DNA of 64,000 nucleotides from Sinorhizobium sp. RAC02 (GTDB lineage: Bacteria > Pseudomonadota > Alphaproteobacteria > Rhizobiales > Rhizobiaceae): contig NZ_CP016450.1 of assembly GCF_001713395.1 (NCBI RefSeq), positions 2,170,001-2,234,000 of the forward strand, read 5' to 3'. Under the pieces are notes generated by a model, which worked only from the letters and a program-made list of their open reading frames with translations, did not search any database and was not told where the DNA came from. This document shows positions 62,162 to 64,000 of this stretch, one piece after another; the first letter of the stretch is position 1; every line of letters begins with the position of its first letter. Position numbers and translations under genes: made by a program.

Positions 62162-63313
62162 TCAGCTCCAGCCGCCGCCATAGGTACGGTAGAAGATGTG
62201 CTTGCCGATCTTGGCCACGCGCTTCATCGTGCGGCCCCACGGCGGGTTCACATAGGTCGCGTGATAGTGGGTGGAAGATCCGACCTCCTCGAACCAGATC
62301 TTGCCGGCCGTGACGGCCATGGCGATCTCCTTGGCGGTCTTCCAGTGCCAGGGCGAGAGAATGAGGTCCGGAATGCGGTCGCAGGCAAAGGAGAACTGAC
62401 AGCGGTTGCGCCAGTTTTCGTTCTGGTAGACGACGCCGCAGATCGTGTTCGGATAGGCGGGGTTGCGCACGCGGTTCAGGATGACCTGGGCGACGGCGGC
62501 CTGGCCCTTCAGCTCCTCGCCGCGCGCCTCGAAATAGATACCTTCGGCAAGGCATTTCTGTTCCTTGGCGGTGAAGACCTCGGCCGGCAGCGGGGTCGCG
62601 GCCCAGGCATGATCTTCCGCCGAAATATCGGGAATGAAGCGGCCGAGCTCCTTGTTCGGCTTCAGGATCGAATCGAAGGGTGATTCCCGGGCGTAATCCG
62701 GCTCGACGCGGGCATAGGCGGTCGCCAGAACATCGGCCTTGTCGTTGGTAACGAGGTCCGCGATCATCGGCGAGACGCCGGGGTCCTTGCGTACCGGCGT
62801 CTTCTTGTAGAACGCCGTGGCGATCTCGATTTCCTTGCCGGCGATCTGCGACTTGGCGAAGGCCATACGCTCACCGGTGTCGAAGGCGGGCGAGAGAAGC
62901 GAACTGGTGCGCTCCAGAATCGAGCCTGCGGTAAAATCCTTCGGCGGCAGCACCGGCATGACGGTGACGATTCGGTTCTTCTTGTCGCGACGGTTGACGC
63001 GGTCTTCGTCGGGAATGCCGCCCTGGCCCTTGTGTTCGCTGCGCAAAGCCGCCGAGACGCCGCCCGGCAGCTCGACCCCTGCCCCGCTTTCGACGCCGCC
63101 GGTGGTCATCGCGTCGGCAAACTCGATCTCGACCTCGTGCACGGAGCCGGCCGGCGAACGGGTCAGCACCATGGTCTGGTTGCCACCCTTGCGGTTGAGC
63201 CCGGCGAGGTAGGTGGCGAGGTCCGTATGAGCCGCCTGGGTGGGGAAGCTGGCGACGAGGCCAAGGCCGAGGGCGAGCGGGATTGTCCATTCCCGCCGGG
63301 TTTTTCTGCGCAA
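62162..63313 (-). CDS. SleB-like cell-wall hydrolase
   Basis: A 383-residue secreted protein. A likely leader, (T)IPLALGLGLVASFPTQAA, follows a TTG at 63313 that overlaps a repeat; the larger frame to 63538 has a poor leader and reads through the repeat, so the start is uncertain. The C-terminal third is Hydrolase_2/SleB: EQKCLAEGIYFEARGEELKGQAAVAQVILNRV, CGVVYQNE, CQFSFACD, with the catalytic Glu in EARGE. Cleaves peptidoglycan. The middle (NDKADVLATAYARVEPDYA) is of unknown fold. Confidence 0.8.
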   Translation of the reverse strand: MRRKTRREWTIPLALGLGLVASFPTQAAHTDLATYLAGLNRKGGNQTMVLTRSPAGSVHEVEIEFADAMTTGGVESGAGVELPGGVSAALRSEHKGQGGIPDEDRVNRRDKKNRIVTVMPVLPPKDFTAGSILERTSSLLSPAFDTGERMAFAKSQIAGKEIEIATAFYKKTPVRKDPGVSPMIADLVTNDKADVLATAYARVEPDYARESPFDSILKPNKELGRFIPDISAEDHAWAATPLPAEVFTAKEQKCLAEGIYFEARGEELKGQAAVAQVILNRVRNPAYPNTICGVVYQNENWRNRCQFSFACDRIPDLILSPWHWKTAKEIAMAVTAGKIWFEEVGSSTHYHATYVNPPWGRTMKRVAKIGKHIFYRTYGGGWS

Positions 63314-63664
63314 TTCCGCTGCACATTTCCGCTGGAATTGCTTCAAAGACTCAAGGAAGCCGCCTGTCCCTGCATGACGAATGCTACGCTTACGCAACTG
63401 TCTACTCCGCACGCATGCGCAGGCCCTGCCGCCGATAGACGATCGACGTCTCTTCCTGCCCGGAAATGTTCGTATGGGAGCCCCGCCGCGCCGAAGCACG
63501 GGCCCGAAGCGGCTCGTTGTCAGGGTAAAATGAAGCATTAACCTTGATGCTTGGTTAATGCTGATAAACCGCTTTGGGGGAGGCCATCACCACCCCTTCA
63601 CGATTTCGTCAATGACCGGCGCAATTTCGAACGCAAAACCGCTGTACACTTTTGCCGGAGTTGC
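63314..63664. other. gap between kup and the SleB-like gene
   Basis: 351 bases without a supported gene. It contains a repeat-family copy (63310-63346: GCGCAATTCCGC..GCTGGAATTGCTT), a TTAACC inverted pair at 63534-63562 and repeat copy C (63620-63667). I see no terminator or tRNA. Confidence 0.6.
63534..63562. promoter_or_regulatory. inverted repeat AGCATTAACC-N9-GGTTAATGCT
   Basis: Perfect ten-base inverted arms, with nine-base spacer TTGATGCTT, upstream of the SleB-like gene. It shares half-sites with the 46537 pair. A binding site is likely; the regulator is unknown. Confidence 0.5.
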
Positions 63665-63667
63665 TCA
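63620..63667. repeat. interspersed palindrome, copy C, at the 3' end of kup
   Basis: CGCAATTTCGAACGCAAAACCGC..TGTACACTTTTGCCGGAGTTGCTCA, overlapping the kup stop codon. Confidence 0.65.
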
Positions 63668-64000
63668 GATCACGACATGCGAGCCGAGTTCGACCACGCG
63701 GTTGGTCGGCAGGCGGAAATAGTCGGACGGGTCGGTCGCAAGATTGGCAAGGCCGATGAACAACCGATCCTGCCACATCGGCATGCCGGAGTCAGAATCC
63801 GGCACCAGCTTGCGGCGGCCGAGATAGAACGAGGTCGACATGATGTCGAACTTGTGCCCCGCCTTGCGCATCAGGCCGAGCACCTGCGAGACGTTCTGCG
63901 TTTCCATGAAGCCGAAATGCATTTCGATGCGCGAGAAGCGTTCGGAAATCTTCTCGACCTTGAAGCGCTCGGCACGCGCGACGCGTGGCGTGTTGTTCGT
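63665..64000 (-). CDS. kup: Kup potassium uptake protein, C-terminal fragment
   Basis: The window's right end carries the last 111 codons of a Kup/Trk-type low-affinity K+ transporter, the gene starting beyond 64000. The visible part is the cytoplasmic C-terminal region with RVARAERFKVEKISERFSRIEMHFGFMETQNV and YFLGRR-type SFYLGRRKLVP, ending in GSHVVI. Its stop (63665) sits inside repeat copy C. Confidence 0.9.
   Translation of the reverse strand, partial: TNNTPRVARAERFKVEKISERFSRIEMHFGFMETQNVSQVLGLMRKAGHKFDIMSTSFYLGRRKLVPDSDSGMPMWQDRLFIGLANLATDPSDYFRLPTNRVVELGSHVVI

Noticed and set aside
63314..63538. N-terminal extension of the SleB-like frame
   Set aside because: It reads through an interspersed repeat and gives a basic, non-leader sequence; the TTG at 63313 fits better.
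1..64000. tRNA, rRNA, CRISPR, insertion sequence or prophage
   Set aside because: I found no cloverleaf, direct-repeat array, transposase or integrase in reading the window; a tRNAscan-SE and IS search would settle it.

Overview
The window is about 64 kb of GC-rich, gene-dense chromosomal DNA from an alphaproteobacterium, most probably a Rhizobiaceae (Rhizobium/Agrobacterium/Ensifer/Shinella-like; genus not resolved). Supporting signs are a BA14K-family protein, a DUF1217 protein, a separate F0 ATP synthase operon with paired b and b' subunits, a two-subunit glycyl-tRNA synthetase, non-mevalonate isoprenoid genes, a MipA/OmpV porin-like protein and typical rhizobial interspersed palindromes. 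I see no rRNA, tRNA, CRISPR array, prophage or insertion sequence; this is mostly core chromosome with small accessory modules slipped in.

Layout. 1-1256: end of an SRPBCC gene, a small membrane protein and two DUF1801 proteins. 1514-11070: dxs and the RNA methyltransferase pair tlyA/rlmD-like, separated by an HTH + Clp-N-domain pair, DUF4424, two small secreted proteins and an HBM-type chemoreceptor. 11132-14660: a divergent TetR / periplasmic Rid-like module around a double operator, then a dCache chemoreceptor. 14860-23180: an acyl-CoA dehydrogenase/enoyl-CoA hydratase operon, BA14K protein, GH25 lysozyme, PPP-type phosphatase, and a Rieske oxygenase/reductase pair (glycine-betaine-demethylase-like) behind a cobalamin riboswitch. 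23183-36690: DUF protein, degenerate GGDEF protein, Sua5/TsaC, FAD-linked 2-hydroxyacid dehydrogenase, a giant DUF1217 protein, cyclopropane fatty acid synthase, ubiA, MipA and purD. 36791-48827: a mostly minus-strand block with DUF523, glyS, HigBA toxin-antitoxin, DUF2207/LemA, glyQ, an epimerase-like protein, S49 peptidase and a TrmN6-like methyltransferase. 48936-54463: plus-strand ispB, TPR protein, ispE, moaB and an RTX protein. 54494-64000: glycosyltransferase, radical SAM protein, rnhB, a YafY/DMT exporter pair, the F0 ATP synthase operon atpIBEF'F, a SleB-like cell-wall hydrolase and the 3' end of kup.

Themes. Isoprenoid/quinone synthesis is spread through the window (dxs, ispE, ispB, ubiA). 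Two chemoreceptors differ in their C-terminal tether. Several divergent regulator-target pairs carry clear palindromic operators that I could read directly: tandem CGTCAA-N6-TTGACG at the HTH/Clp-N pair, two 15-bp sites at the TetR/Rid pair, ACTGACA-N6-TGTCAGT at the YafY/DMT pair, and TGTATCA-N5-TGATACA at higBA.

The most interesting candidates are (1) the autoregulated-looking small HTH + AAA-less Clp-N module, (2) the TetR-controlled secreted Rid-family protein that has lost the catalytic arginine, (3) a B12 riboswitch leading into a Rieske oxygenase, and (4) two enzymes with lost catalytic residues (a GGDEF protein and an RmlB-like epimerase). Start sites were chosen by ribosome-binding sites, signal peptides and family lengths; non-ATG starts are flagged.
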